Part shown: piece by piece, positions 44,271 through 53,498 of the stretch | How positions within the stretch are numbered: position 1 is the stretch's first letter | Layout: each line of letters begins with the position of its first letter | Source of the DNA: Martinezella calliandrae | Lineage (GTDB): Bacteria; Pseudomonadota; Alphaproteobacteria; Rhizobiales; Rhizobiaceae | Reading direction: 5' to 3' | Length of the DNA stretch: 64,000 bases | NCBI RefSeq assembly: GCF_030272695.1 | Contig: NZ_JARFYN010000007.1 | Coordinates: forward strand, 1 to 64,000 | The notes under the pieces: generated by a model | Seen by the model: only the letters and a program-made list of their open reading frames with translations | What the model was told of the DNA's origin: nothing | The model's database searches: none | Position numbers and translations under genes: made by a program

Positions 44271-44560
44271 TAATTCTCTCTTCTCCCCCCGGGGGGAGGA
44301 GAGAGGGCTCCCTCGTCCTTCTTGGCTTCAGTCCTTCAACAGAGCTCAGGAGGCTGCACACCTCAGGACGAGGGTGGAGCGGGCTCTCGCGATATTCCTA
44401 GGAGCCATCGGCGCCATCAGTAGATGGAAGAGCGTGGGTGCAAAAGATCAGCCTCACCGTGAGGTGGCCCGGCCCTCGAAGGGCGAGGCGGGTTGCTTGG
44501 AACGGCAGGCACCAAATCTCCCCCGCAAGGGGCGAATTCTAATTCATTCAGGAGGAACAT
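44271..44560. repeat. Mosaic palindromic repeat within the operon
   Basis: A 290-base spacer with a hairpin CTCTC..CTCCCCCC facing GGGGGGAG.AGAGAG (44275-44305), and inverted arms CCCTCGTCCT (44310-44319) and AGGACGAGGG (44365-44374). CCCCCGCAAGGGGC lies near its end. No gene is evident. Composition and layout resemble the spacers at 11771-11944 and 36202-36430. Confidence 0.6.
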
Positions 44561-45748
44561 ATGGCAATCGAAGGATCATCGGAGCAGACGCGTGAGCCGC
44601 GCATTCGGCTTGGTATGGTGGGTGGAGGCGCCGGCGCCTTCATCGGTGCGGTGCATCGCATCGCCGCCCGCATCGACGACCAGTTCGATCTCGTCGCTGG
44701 CGCGCTGTCGGCCTCGCCGGACAAGGCGATCGCTTCGGGCCGCGATCTCGGTCTCGATCCGACCCGCACCTATTCCAGCTATCGAGATATGGCAATCCGC
44801 GAAGCCAAGCTGAAGAACGGCATCGAAGCAGTTTCGATCGTCACGCCGAACCATGTTCACTACGCCGCCGCCAAGGAATTTCTGAGGCGTGGGATCCATG
44901 TCATCTGCGACAAGCCGCTGACCTCCAACCTTGCCGATGCCAAGAAGCTGAAGAAAGTGGCCGACGAAAGCGGTGCGCTGTTCATCCTGACGCACAACTA
45001 CACCGGCTATCCGATGGTCCGCCAGGCGCGTGAGATGATCGCCAATGGCGAGCTCGGCGATATCCGCATCGTGCAGGCGGAATATCCGCAGGACTGGCTG
45101 ACGGAAAACATCGAGCAGTCCGGCCAGAAGCAGGCCGCCTGGCGCACCGATCCGTCGCAGTCCGGCGCTGGCGGCTCCACCGGCGATATCGGCACACATG
45201 CCTACAACCTCGCCTCCTTTGTCACCGGCCTGGAACTCGACAGCCTTGCCGCCGATCTCGACAGTTTCGTCGAAGGCCGCCGTCTGGACGACAATGGTCA
45301 TCTGCTGCTGCGGTTCAAAGCCAAGGGTTCGGAGAAGCCGGCCAAGGGCATGCTGTGGTGCAGTCAGGTGGCGCTAGGCCATGAGAACGGCCTTAAGCTC
45401 CGCGTCTACGGCACCAAGGGCGGCATCGAATGGACGCAGGCCGACCCCAACTATCTCTGGTACACGCCGTTCGGCGAGCCGAAGCGCCTGATCACCCGCA
45501 ATGGCGCCGGATCGGGTGCTGCGGCCGCGCGCGTCTCGCGCATCCCGTCCGGCCATCCGGAAGGCTATCTCGAAGCCTTCGCCACAATCTACACTGAAGC
45601 TGCGCGCGCCATAAACGCCCGCAAGAAGGGCGTGGCAGTCGATCCGGGCGTCGTCTACCCGACCGTCGATGACGGCGTGAAGGGTGTCGCTTTCGTCGAG
45701 GCCTGCGTTGCTTCTTCGAAGCGCAATGGCGCTTGGGTCAAGCTCTGA
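44561..45748 (+). CDS. Gfo/Idh/MocA family oxidoreductase
   Basis: A 395-residue NAD(P)-dependent sugar oxidoreductase. The nucleotide site is RLGMVGGGAGAFIGAVHR (residues about 13-30), and the E-K-P motif reads CDKPLTSN. The catalytic region GGSTGDIGTHAYNLASF contains the Asp and His expected of the family. AGGAGGAACAT precedes the start. It is paired with the TIM-barrel gene upstream, and together they may oxidise and then rearrange the sugar released or imported by this locus. A hairpin 12 bases after the stop ends the unit. Confidence 0.9.
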   Translation: MAIEGSSEQTREPRIRLGMVGGGAGAFIGAVHRIAARIDDQFDLVAGALSASPDKAIASGRDLGLDPTRTYSSYRDMAIREAKLKNGIEAVSIVTPNHVHYAAAKEFLRRGIHVICDKPLTSNLADAKKLKKVADESGALFILTHNYTGYPMVRQAREMIANGELGDIRIVQAEYPQDWLTENIEQSGQKQAAWRTDPSQSGAGGSTGDIGTHAYNLASFVTGLELDSLAADLDSFVEGRRLDDNGHLLLRFKAKGSEKPAKGMLWCSQVALGHENGLKLRVYGTKGGIEWTQADPNYLWYTPFGEPKRLITRNGAGSGAAAARVSRIPSGHPEGYLEAFATIYTEAARAINARKKGVAVDPGVVYPTVDDGVKGVAFVEACVASSKRNGAWVKL

Positions 45749-45759
45749 TCCGTGCGTAG

Positions 45760-45784
45760 GGGACGGCTGGTTGTTTGCCGTCCC
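45760..45784 (+). terminator. Hairpin terminator after the oxidoreductase gene
   Basis: GGGACGGC (45760-45767) and GCCGTCCC (45777-45784) form a perfect eight-pair stem with a nine-base loop containing TTGTTT, followed by ATCCTCCTC. Position fits a terminator, although the T-run is poor. Confidence 0.6.
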
Positions 45785-45802
45785 ATCCTCCTCGACTTCT
45801 GA

Positions 45803-45816
45803 CTGCAACGTTGCAG
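45803..45816. promoter_or_regulatory. 14-bp palindrome upstream of the beta-glucosidase
   Basis: CTGCAAC-GTTGCAG is a perfect palindrome with a central CG, the geometry of LacI-family operators, 124 bases before the GH1 start. It differs from the operators at 39270, so a different regulator may act here. Confidence 0.5.
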
Positions 45817-45939
45817 TTTTGTCATTGCAGGACTGTACAAGGACGTTTTCGTAGGTTTAAACCGCACGAAAGCCCAATGTCGTGAGCGCGGGTCGATCGC
45901 ACCCGGCCGTCCCGCCGTTTGAGAGAAACGAGGTTAGTC

Positions 45940-47313
45940 ATGATTGATCCCAAGAGCTTTGCCGCCCGTTTCCCGGGCGATTTCACGTTCGGTGTCGCCA
46001 CCGCCGCCTTCCAGATCGAAGGCGCCACCAAGGCGGACGGCCGCAAGCCATCGATCTGGGATGCTTTCGCCAACATGCCGGGCCGCGTCTACCATCGCCA
46101 TAACGGCGATGTCGCCTGTGATCATTACAATCGCTTGGAACAGGATCTCGATCTGATCAAGGAGATGGGCGTCGAGGCTTATCGCTTCTCGATCGCATGG
46201 CCGCGCATCATTCCTGACGGTACGGGTCCGGTGAACGAAGCCGGTCTCGATTTCTACGACCGTCTCGTCGATGGCTGCAAGGCGCGCGGCATCAAGACCT
46301 TTGCGACGCTTTATCACTGGGACTTGCCGCTGACGCTTGCCGGCGACGGCGGCTGGACGGCGCGTTCCACGGCCTATGCCTATCAGCGGTATGTGAAGAC
46401 CGTCGTGGCCCGCCTCGGCGACCGCCTGGATTCGATCGCCACCTTCAATGAGCCCTGGTGCATTGTCTGGCTGAGCCACCTTTACGGCATCCACGCACCG
46501 GGCGAACGCAACATGCAGGCGGCGCTTTATGCCATGCACACCATGAACCTCGCGCACGGCCTTGGTGTCGAGGCGATCCGCGCGGAAGCGCCCAAAGTGC
46601 CGGTTGGTATCGTCATCAATGCCGCCTCTATCCTTCCGGGTTCCGATAGTGCGGAAGATCAGGCCGCCGTCGAGCGCGCGCATCAGTTCCACAACGGCGC
46701 CTTCTTCGATCCGATCTTTAAGGGTCAGTATCCGAAGGAATTCGTCGAGGCGCTTGGCGACCGCATGCCTATTGTCGAGGACGGTGACCTGAAGATCATC
46801 AACCAGAAGCTCGATTGGTGGGGTCTGAACTATTATATGCCGATGCGCGTCTACGATGACGCCTCCAAGAGCGGCGACTTCCCCTGGACGAATGAAGCGC
46901 CCCCGGCAAGCGAGGTGAAGACCGATATCGGCTGGGAAATCTACGCGCCAGGCCTGAAGCACGTCGTGGAAGATCTCTACAAGCGCTACGAGCTGCCGGA
47001 ATGCTACATCACCGAGAACGGTGCCTGCTATAACATGGGGGTCGTCAACGGCGAAGTCGACGACCAGCCGCGCCTCGATTACTACATCGACCATCTCGGC
47101 ATCGTCGCTGACCTGATCAAGGACGGTTATCCCATGCGCGGCTATTTCGCCTGGAGCCTGATGGATAATTTCGAGTGGGCGGAAGGTTACCGCATGCGCT
47201 TCGGCCTCGTACATGTCGATTACGAGACGCAGGTGCGGACGGTCAAGAAGAGCGGCAAGTGGTATCGTGAACTCGCCGGTCAGTTCCCGAAGGGGAACCA
47301 TAAGACGGCTTGA
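45940..47313 (+). CDS. GH1 family beta-glucosidase
   Basis: A 457-residue cytoplasmic glycoside hydrolase of family 1 that releases glucose (or another sugar) from the non-reducing end of beta-glycosides. FTFGVATAAFQIEGA near the N-terminus is the family signature. The acid/base Glu171 lies in TFNEPW and the nucleophile Glu359 in ITENGA. WSLMDNFEWAEGY near the end is also typical. No signal peptide is present, so substrates must be imported, consistent with the nearby transporter. ATG 45940 has GAGG upstream. It starts a separate transcript after a hairpin and palindrome. Confidence 0.94.
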   Translation: MIDPKSFAARFPGDFTFGVATAAFQIEGATKADGRKPSIWDAFANMPGRVYHRHNGDVACDHYNRLEQDLDLIKEMGVEAYRFSIAWPRIIPDGTGPVNEAGLDFYDRLVDGCKARGIKTFATLYHWDLPLTLAGDGGWTARSTAYAYQRYVKTVVARLGDRLDSIATFNEPWCIVWLSHLYGIHAPGERNMQAALYAMHTMNLAHGLGVEAIRAEAPKVPVGIVINAASILPGSDSAEDQAAVERAHQFHNGAFFDPIFKGQYPKEFVEALGDRMPIVEDGDLKIINQKLDWWGLNYYMPMRVYDDASKSGDFPWTNEAPPASEVKTDIGWEIYAPGLKHVVEDLYKRYELPECYITENGACYNMGVVNGEVDDQPRLDYYIDHLGIVADLIKDGYPMRGYFAWSLMDNFEWAEGYRMRFGLVHVDYETQVRTVKKSGKWYRELAGQFPKGNHKTA

Positions 47314-47392
47314 TCCACGTCGCCTTTCCGGCCCATCAATTAAGGGCTGGACGGCTGTCGCACGAATCGCTGGCGCTTGATAGGCTTCGCGG

Positions 47393-47941
47393 ATGATCCA
47401 GCGTCCGCTTTCCTTCTACGCGCTCTGGGGAAGTCAAAGACAGGCCTCCACCAGCCGCCGGCTGCTGGAGGCTCTCCGACTGATATCGCCTGACGGAGTT
47501 TCGATAGAAATCTGCGATTTGATCGGCAATCTGCCGATCTTCAATCCGGATCATGAAGGTGACAGGACGCCTTCCGTTGTCGATGCATTTGCGGCCAAGA
47601 TCCGCAACGCGGACGGGCTGATCGTGTCCTGTCCGGAATATGCCCATGGCATTCCTGGCGGCTTCAAAAACGCGCTGGATTGGCTGGTGTCGCGCGACGA
47701 GGTGCCGTTCAGGCCGCTGATGTTTGCGCACGCCTCGCATCGCGGCGATCTTGTGCTGGAGCAACTGACCGAAGTGTTGCAGACCATGTCGCTCCGTATC
47801 GTGCCGGAGGCTTTTCTGCGCGTGCCGCTCGCCGGCAAGAGCGATGAGGCGCAGGCGGCGCTCCTGGCGGAGATGCAAGAGAATGGCGCGCTGAGGGCAA
47901 GCCTCAATCGTTTTGCGCAGGCAATCCGCGGATCCATATGA
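47393..47941 (+). CDS. NADPH-dependent FMN reductase family protein
   Basis: A 182-residue flavodoxin-like reductase. The FMN phosphate loop is ALWGSQRQASTSRRLLEAL near the N-terminus, and the ring-binding loop is CPEYAHGIPGGFKNALDWL. Members reduce FMN, chromate, quinones or azo compounds. It is a single gene 79 bases after the beta-glucosidase, without an obvious strong ribosome-binding site. The length and motifs are complete. Confidence 0.85.
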   Translation: MIQRPLSFYALWGSQRQASTSRRLLEALRLISPDGVSIEICDLIGNLPIFNPDHEGDRTPSVVDAFAAKIRNADGLIVSCPEYAHGIPGGFKNALDWLVSRDEVPFRPLMFAHASHRGDLVLEQLTEVLQTMSLRIVPEAFLRVPLAGKSDEAQAALLAEMQENGALRASLNRFAQAIRGSI

Positions 47942-48052
47942 AATGCTTGCGGCGCCGATCAACATGCAACCCTGTCACGCAATAATCATAGGTTCGCTTT
48001 AACCGTTTTTTGAAGACCTGAAGGCAGACTTCTCAAGCTAAGGAGAAGCGCA

Positions 48053-50269
48053 TTGGGAGCAGTTTTCGGGTCATTCCAGCGGAATACGCAAATCGGTCGT
48101 CATTCCATCGTGACGGCCGTTTTGTTTTCGTTCGCTCTGGTCGTCATAGTCGTCACGCTGATGGTGCTGACGGCGATCGGCCGGGTGGCTGATTATTCCA
48201 ACAAATTGGACGACGAGCGTTCCTGGGAAACCACCGCCGGTGCGCTGAAGACCTTCGAAGGCCTGCTCGACGCGACGCTGCATGACTATGCGGCGCGCAA
48301 TGCTGCCGCCCGGAATGTCTATGAGGTAAACGATCAGGACTGGATCGCCGGCAACTATGGCGAAATGTCCGCCGATGGCGCCCTGTTCGACATGGCGCTG
48401 GTCGTCGATGACGACAACAAGCCCGTCATTGCCTATCGGGATGGCAAACCGATGACCGATAAGATCGAGGATGTCTTTGATGCCTCGATCTGGGCCCTGG
48501 TGGATCAGGTGCGCAAGACGCGGGCAACCAGCGTGCCGGAGGCGAGCGGCTATGTGATGACCGACAAGGGCATTGCCGCCATCGGTGTTGGGACGATCCG
48601 CGAAAAATCCGGCCACATCCCCGTCCCGGAAGGCAAGCGCCGCTATCTGATCTTTGTCCGGCACCTCGATGCGGCCAAGATCAAGATGCTCTCCAATACC
48701 TATGTCATCAGCGGCCTCAGGCTGGTGCCGCCGGACACGATCGCGCGCTATGCCGTCTCGATCGTCGATCCGCTCGGCAAGCCCCTCGGGCGGCTGGTCT
48801 GGACATCGCGCGGACCTGGTGACGTCAGCTATCAACAGGCCCGTCCGCTGGTGGTCGGCGCACTCGGCCTGGTCGGCATGTTTTTCGTGGTGCTGCTCAT
48901 ATTGGGGTCGCTGGCAGGTCGACGTTTGAGGGCGGAAGAGACGCTGGCGCGCCAGGGTTCGCTGCGAGACCGGCTTAGCGGCCTTCTCAATCGCGAGGGC
49001 CTGCGCCTCGATGTCGACCGATTGGTGGAAAGCGCCCGGGCCGACGGCAGCAATGTCCTGCTGCTCTATCTCGACCTCGACGGATTCAAAGAGATCAATG
49101 ACGCCTATGGTCACGGCACCGGGGATCAGTTGATCCGCGCCGTCGCCGCCGGGCTGAATGTGCTCATTCCGCCGACGGCGACGCTCGCGCGACTTGGCGG
49201 CGACGAGTTCGCTGTGGCCTTTCCGACCAAGGAGCTGAACGACGCGCCGGCGCTTAGACTTGCCGAACAGGTGCTGGATTTCTTTGCCGAGCCATTGGAG
49301 ATCGGCCGGCGCGTGGTCGTTGTCGGCGCCAGCATCGGCATCGCCAGTTCGCCTGAGGGCCGGATCGACCGCGAGGAACTGGTGCGCCGAGCCGACCTTG
49401 CCATGTACAAAGCCAAGGAAGCAGGCCGCGCTCGCATGACCTGCTACGAGACGGCCATGGATGCCGATCGCGAGGAACGCAACGCGTTGGAACTTGACCT
49501 GCGCAATGCTATCGAAAAGGAAGAGTTGACGCTTGCCTATCAGCCGCTGGTCGATGCCAAGAGCCATGAGATCACCGGCGTCGAGGCGTTGGTGCGCTGG
49601 AGCAGGCCCGGTTACGGGCCGATTTCGCCCGATGCCTTCATACCCATTGCTGAAACGAGCGGCCTGATCGAGGCACTCGGGCTACTCGTGCTGCGCAAAG
49701 CCTGCGAGGCAGCGCAGCAATGGCCGGGCCTGCGCGTTGCAGTCAACGTCTCGCCGGGCCAATTCCGCAATCCCGCTTTTGCGGACTATGTGCGGCATGT
49801 GTTGAGCCGTACGGAGATTGAAGCCGAACGCATCACGCTGGAAATCACCGAAGGCTATATCATCCAGAATCCGGAGCGCACGCGCCAGTCGATCGAGCAG
49901 CTCAAGGCGCTCGGCGTCAAGGTGGCGCTCGATGACTTTGGCTCGGGCTTCTCGTCGATCGGGTATCTCCGCCAATTCGGCTTCGACCGCATCAAGATCG
50001 ACCGGTCGCTGACCATGGATGTGCTAACGGATAGCCGTGCCCGCGAGATGCTGCAGGCGACGGTGGCATTGGCGCGTTCGCTCGACATGCCCGTGACGGC
50101 GGAAGGCATCGAGACGGAAGAGCAGGGGATCGCCCTGGAACTCTTCGGCTGCGACGAGCTGCAGGGCTATTTCTTCGGCAAGCCGCTGCCGGAAGCCGAA
50201 ATCAGCAAGCGGCTGAAGGCGCAGACGGCGGCCCATACGATCGCCGACGAGCGGGAAGCAGCCGCCTAA
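48053..50269 (+). CDS. Membrane GGDEF-EAL cyclic-di-GMP protein with periplasmic CHASE-type sensor
   Basis: A 738-residue cyclic-di-GMP signalling protein. Helix 1 (residues about 18-41) and helix 2 (about 263-286) bracket a periplasmic sensor region that resembles CHASE4 (YNKLDDERSWETTAGALK-like start; here DYSNKLDDERSWE). The GGDEF motif is intact (RLGGDEF, residues 382-386), but the RxxD inhibitory site upstream is absent (PPTA). The EAL domain has EAL at 511-513, NVSPGQF, DDFGSGFSS (627 on), KIDRSL and EGIETEEQ, so phosphodiesterase activity is expected. Translation appears to start at TTG 48053, with AGGAG upstream. Confidence 0.9.
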   Translation: MGAVFGSFQRNTQIGRHSIVTAVLFSFALVVIVVTLMVLTAIGRVADYSNKLDDERSWETTAGALKTFEGLLDATLHDYAARNAAARNVYEVNDQDWIAGNYGEMSADGALFDMALVVDDDNKPVIAYRDGKPMTDKIEDVFDASIWALVDQVRKTRATSVPEASGYVMTDKGIAAIGVGTIREKSGHIPVPEGKRRYLIFVRHLDAAKIKMLSNTYVISGLRLVPPDTIARYAVSIVDPLGKPLGRLVWTSRGPGDVSYQQARPLVVGALGLVGMFFVVLLILGSLAGRRLRAEETLARQGSLRDRLSGLLNREGLRLDVDRLVESARADGSNVLLLYLDLDGFKEINDAYGHGTGDQLIRAVAAGLNVLIPPTATLARLGGDEFAVAFPTKELNDAPALRLAEQVLDFFAEPLEIGRRVVVVGASIGIASSPEGRIDREELVRRADLAMYKAKEAGRARMTCYETAMDADREERNALELDLRNAIEKEELTLAYQPLVDAKSHEITGVEALVRWSRPGYGPISPDAFIPIAETSGLIEALGLLVLRKACEAAQQWPGLRVAVNVSPGQFRNPAFADYVRHVLSRTEIEAERITLEITEGYIIQNPERTRQSIEQLKALGVKVALDDFGSGFSSIGYLRQFGFDRIKIDRSLTMDVLTDSRAREMLQATVALARSLDMPVTAEGIETEEQGIALELFGCDELQGYFFGKPLPEAEISKRLKAQTAAHTIADEREAAA

Positions 50270-50274
50270 ATTCC

Positions 50275-51219
50275 TTAGCCGCCTATGTGCTCTTGGCCGC
50301 GCTTGCGGGCGAGCGCGATCTGGCGTTGCCGTTCGCGATAACGTTCGCGGTCGGCCTCGGTGCGGTCGTGGTAGCATTGGCTGCAGGACACACCGGCTTC
50401 ATAAAAGGGAGAGGTGACCTCTTCGACGGTGATGGGATTGCGGCAGGCATGGCAGAGCCTGTGATTGCCTTCCTTCAGGCCATGTTCGACGGAGACCCTT
50501 TCGTCGAAGACGAAGCAGGCGCCTTCCCAAAGGCTTTCTTCGGCGGGCACTTCCTCGAGATATTTCAGGATGCCGCCCTTCAGGTGGTAAACCTCGTCAA
50601 ACCCCTGCTCCTTCATGAAGGCAGTCGCCTTCTCGCAGCGGATGCCGCCGGTGCAATACATCGCGATTTTCGGCTTGTTGTGCAGGCGCTCGTTCTGGCG
50701 CACCCATTCCGGAAATTCGCGAAACGTCTTGGTCTTCGGATCGACCGCGCCCTTGAATACACCGATCGCCGTCTCGTAATCGTTGCGTGTGTCGATGACG
50801 ATTGTGTCGGGGTCGGAGATCAACGCATTCCAGTCCTTCGGCGCGACATAGGTGCCTACGATCTTGGTGGGGTCGATACTCTCGACGCCCATGGTGACGA
50901 TCTCTTTTTTCAGCTTCACCTTCATGCGCACGAAAGGCATTTTCGATGCCCTGCTTTCCTTGTGCTCCAGACTTGAAAATTCCGGCTGGGCGCGCAGGAA
51001 AGAGAGGACGGTGCCGATAGCTGCATCCGTACCGGCGATGGTGCCGTTGATGCCTTCGTGGGCGAGGAGCAGTGTGCCCTTGACGCCGTTTGCTTCGCAG
51101 AGCGCAAGCAGCGGCTCCCGCACGGCCTCGAAGCGCGGAAAGGAAGCAAAATGATAGAGGGCGGCAACGAGGAATGCGCCGCCTGCCTCATGTCGTGGAG
51201 TGGAAAGGATGTCCGTCAT
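50275..51219 (-). CDS. trhO: tRNA uridine(34) hydroxylase, rhodanese-type
   Basis: A 314-residue protein of the TrhO (YceA) family, which hydroxylates the wobble uridine of several tRNAs. The N-terminal domain has [17 protein letters not shown], and the rhodanese domain has DTRNDYE and the active Cys in [13 protein letters not shown]. The C-terminal Cys-rich part (CHACRNP, CSQCYHD) is typical of the family. ATG 51219 was chosen; a TTG at 51234 would add five residues. It is convergent with the GGDEF-EAL gene, leaving five bases between stops. Confidence 0.92.
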   Translation of the reverse strand: MTDILSTPRHEAGGAFLVAALYHFASFPRFEAVREPLLALCEANGVKGTLLLAHEGINGTIAGTDAAIGTVLSFLRAQPEFSSLEHKESRASKMPFVRMKVKLKKEIVTMGVESIDPTKIVGTYVAPKDWNALISDPDTIVIDTRNDYETAIGVFKGAVDPKTKTFREFPEWVRQNERLHNKPKIAMYCTGGIRCEKATAFMKEQGFDEVYHLKGGILKYLEEVPAEESLWEGACFVFDERVSVEHGLKEGNHRLCHACRNPITVEEVTSPFYEAGVSCSQCYHDRTEADRERYRERQRQIALARKRGQEHIGG

Positions 51220-51334
51220 GCCGCGGAAATACAATTTTGCGCGCCGGCAAGCAATCGGGATTTATATTATGCGTCACAGTGGCCGCGATCCGACTTGCGT
51301 CAACCTTTGCAAAGATCATGCGGAGAAACGATGA

Positions 51335-51868
51335 ATGGATCAGCCGGCCGTAATTTGTGCGGGAGCGATCGATACGCCACCAGAGGTGAAGGTGCCAAAG
51401 AACATGCTGACTGTAAGAGCATATGTCCCGGCGGATGCCAATCAGACCAGCGACATATTCCAGAGAGCGATCCGGCAAGTGGCGTCTAGGGACTACAATC
51501 AGGCCCAAGTCGATGCCTGGGCTAAAGTGGACGACAGGGAAGCCTGGGCAAAACGCCGGTCAAGCAGGCCGACCTGGATCGCGCAGCATGCGAGCGTGCC
51601 AGTCGGATTTGCGGATCTCGAGGCCGATGGGCACTTGGATATGATGTTTGTTCATCCCGACTATCAAGGCATCGGGGCTGCCAGCCTGCTCCTGACGGCG
51701 ATCGAGGCAGAGGCGAGAAAACAGGGGCTCGGGTGCATTTTTACGGAAGCCAGCCTTACCGCCAGACCATTCTTCGAACGACGAGGTTTCCTCGTCCTGG
51801 CATCGCAGACGGTGGAAAAGCGCGGGCAGATGCTCGAAAATTTTCGTATGGAGAAATTGCTTCGATAG
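51335..51868 (+). CDS. GNAT family N-acetyltransferase
   Basis: An acetyltransferase of 177 residues from ATG 51335 (GGAG nine bases upstream) or 154 from ATG 51404 (AAGGTG upstream), the latter closer to the usual family length and starting at LTVRAYVPAD. The acetyl-CoA loop is FVHPDYQGIGAASLLLTAIE (in part: HPDYQGIGAASLL), and the C-terminal TEASLTARPFFERRGF is typical. The substrate is unknown. It stands alone between trhO and the convergent CHAD gene. Confidence 0.82.
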   Translation: MDQPAVICAGAIDTPPEVKVPKNMLTVRAYVPADANQTSDIFQRAIRQVASRDYNQAQVDAWAKVDDREAWAKRRSSRPTWIAQHASVPVGFADLEADGHLDMMFVHPDYQGIGAASLLLTAIEAEARKQGLGCIFTEASLTARPFFERRGFLVLASQTVEKRGQMLENFRMEKLLR

Positions 51869-51966
51869 ATGGCGCACCCGGCAAAACTTGTTGCCGGCGA
51901 TGATTGCTTCCATGGGCGAGGAACCGATTTCACGCCTTCGGTGACGAGCGTGTAGCGGAGACTACC

Positions 51967-52875
51967 TCAATCCCCAGCTTCCAGCCAAAGCCGTTTGATC
52001 GTCCGCGCTTCCTGCTTTGGCTCGTCGGCGAAAACCCAACGGGCCTTGTCAAGGGCATCCTGGCGGGCGGTTTGTTGGCGGGAGATGATCGCCTCCAGCA
52101 GGCGGGCGCGGTCGTCGTTTCCGTTGAAGAGATGCGGCTCGCGATCGGTGACTTCGGAAAGCATCGACAGATCGAGATAGCGGCCGAGCACATCGACCAG
52201 TGCCTTGGCTTCGAGCTGTTTTGCGTGCATGGCGGCCGGCCAGATGTCACGCAGCAGCGCATGATGCATCCAGCAATCCTGGCCACGTTTGCGCAGTTCG
52301 TGAAATTGATCGGTACGGGCTTCGGCATGGCACTCGGCGAGTGCCTTCGCCGCCTTGCGCCCCGTCTTGCGCCAGCTTTTTTGAAAGAGGCGCCCGGCCT
52401 CGCGTCGGCCGCTGTCGAAAGAGGTCGCATTCAGCGCCTCCAATGCGTCGCGGCAGGTAGCGACCGCGGCCTCCGCCTTCTCTTCGAGGTCGGTTTGCGT
52501 CTCCGATAGCCGATCGCGCCGGGCCGTGAGGACGTCGATGACACGTCCTAGCGCCTGGGCTTCTTCCTCACATGTCGCCGTCTCGTGCAGATGACGACCA
52601 GCCTCGATCAGAGCAGTCGCGTCGCGAACGTGGGAGAGGGTTCGCGCCATTTCCCGCAGCCTGCTATTTTCCTGTTGTTGGAACTCCGGCGCGCGGTCAG
52701 CGATCAGCCGGTAAAGCGCGCGCACGCGCTTGATATGCTTGCGCGCAGTGTGCACGGCCTCGTGCAGTCCCTCCGGCCGATCGGTCAATGCCGCTATCGC
52801 CTTGCCGAGCTGCCGCGCGGCGGCGGTATGCACATCGTCGTCGAAGGCCTTGTCAGGCCGAATGCGATAACTCAT
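51967..52875 (-). CDS. CHAD domain protein
   Basis: A 302-residue helical protein of the CHAD family, which binds inorganic polyphosphate. The conserved His and basic residues appear in EAVHTARKHIKRVRALYRL, and DATALIEAGRHL and FHELRKRGQDCWMHHALL are the matching second-half helices. CHAD proteins are often fused to a CYTH domain; here the CYTH protein is a separate upstream gene whose end overlaps this start by 23 bases. Coupled synthesis and a joint role in polyphosphate binding or hydrolysis are likely. Confidence 0.88.
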   Translation of the reverse strand: MSYRIRPDKAFDDDVHTAAARQLGKAIAALTDRPEGLHEAVHTARKHIKRVRALYRLIADRAPEFQQQENSRLREMARTLSHVRDATALIEAGRHLHETATCEEEAQALGRVIDVLTARRDRLSETQTDLEEKAEAAVATCRDALEALNATSFDSGRREAGRLFQKSWRKTGRKAAKALAECHAEARTDQFHELRKRGQDCWMHHALLRDIWPAAMHAKQLEAKALVDVLGRYLDLSMLSEVTDREPHLFNGNDDRARLLEAIISRQQTARQDALDKARWVFADEPKQEARTIKRLWLEAGD

Positions 52876-53338
52876 CGTATTCCTGTTCGAATTGCGTCGC
52901 GAGCGCCTGGTTGGAGTAGCGATATTCGCCGGTCACCTCGCGGCCAACCCAATCTGGCAGTTCAGGATTATCGCTTTCGCACTCCATCTCGACCTCGGCC
53001 GTCACCAGGCCGCGATGCGCGCCGCGAAAGACGTCGACTTCCCAGACGAAGCCTTTGTAGGGCACCTTGTGGCGGGTCTTCTCGATGACGAGGCCGATGG
53101 CGTTGCCGAGCAGTTCTTCGGCATCGGCAACCGGGATCTCATATTCGAACTCGTCGCGCGTCATCGCCCTGCCGATCTTCATCGTCAGGGTGGCGACCGT
53201 GTCGTTCGTCAGGCGGACGCGCACGGAGCGATCGTCCATGGAGGCTATATAGGCCTGCCGTAGGGTGAGTTTCTCGGAAGCGAGGTCGCGCCAATGATCG
53301 CCGCGCACCAGAAACTTTCGCTCGATCTCTTTTGCCAT
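52853..53338 (-). CDS. CYTH domain protein (triphosphate tunnel enzyme)
   Basis: A 161-residue CYTH protein. The diagnostic ExExK motif is at the very N-terminus (KEIERKFLV), and basic and acidic tunnel residues follow in SVRVRLTND, LTMKIG and FEYEIP. Related enzymes hydrolyse inorganic triphosphate or thiamine triphosphate. I start it at ATG 53338, as is usual for the family, although the nearest GGAG is 12 bases upstream; longer starts (to 53437) have no better site. It overlaps the CHAD gene and precedes it in the operon. Confidence 0.88.
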   Translation of the reverse strand: MAKEIERKFLVRGDHWRDLASEKLTLRQAYIASMDDRSVRVRLTNDTVATLTMKIGRAMTRDEFEYEIPVADAEELLGNAIGLVIEKTRHKVPYKGFVWEVDVFRGAHRGLVTAEVEMECESDNPELPDWVGREVTGEYRYSNQALATQFEQEYDELSHSA

Positions 53339-53498
53339 GCGCTCGACATGCTCCGTCAGCATCATATCTAAATAGACTAACGGATGTTTTCGGAATTTCC
53401 TACCCATGTTCATCAAACTTCGCTTTTGTCTCGACAATGACTTCTCGGAGGGCTATTCGAACACCGGATTTCAATCGTTTTAAGGGAGCACGCCGACC

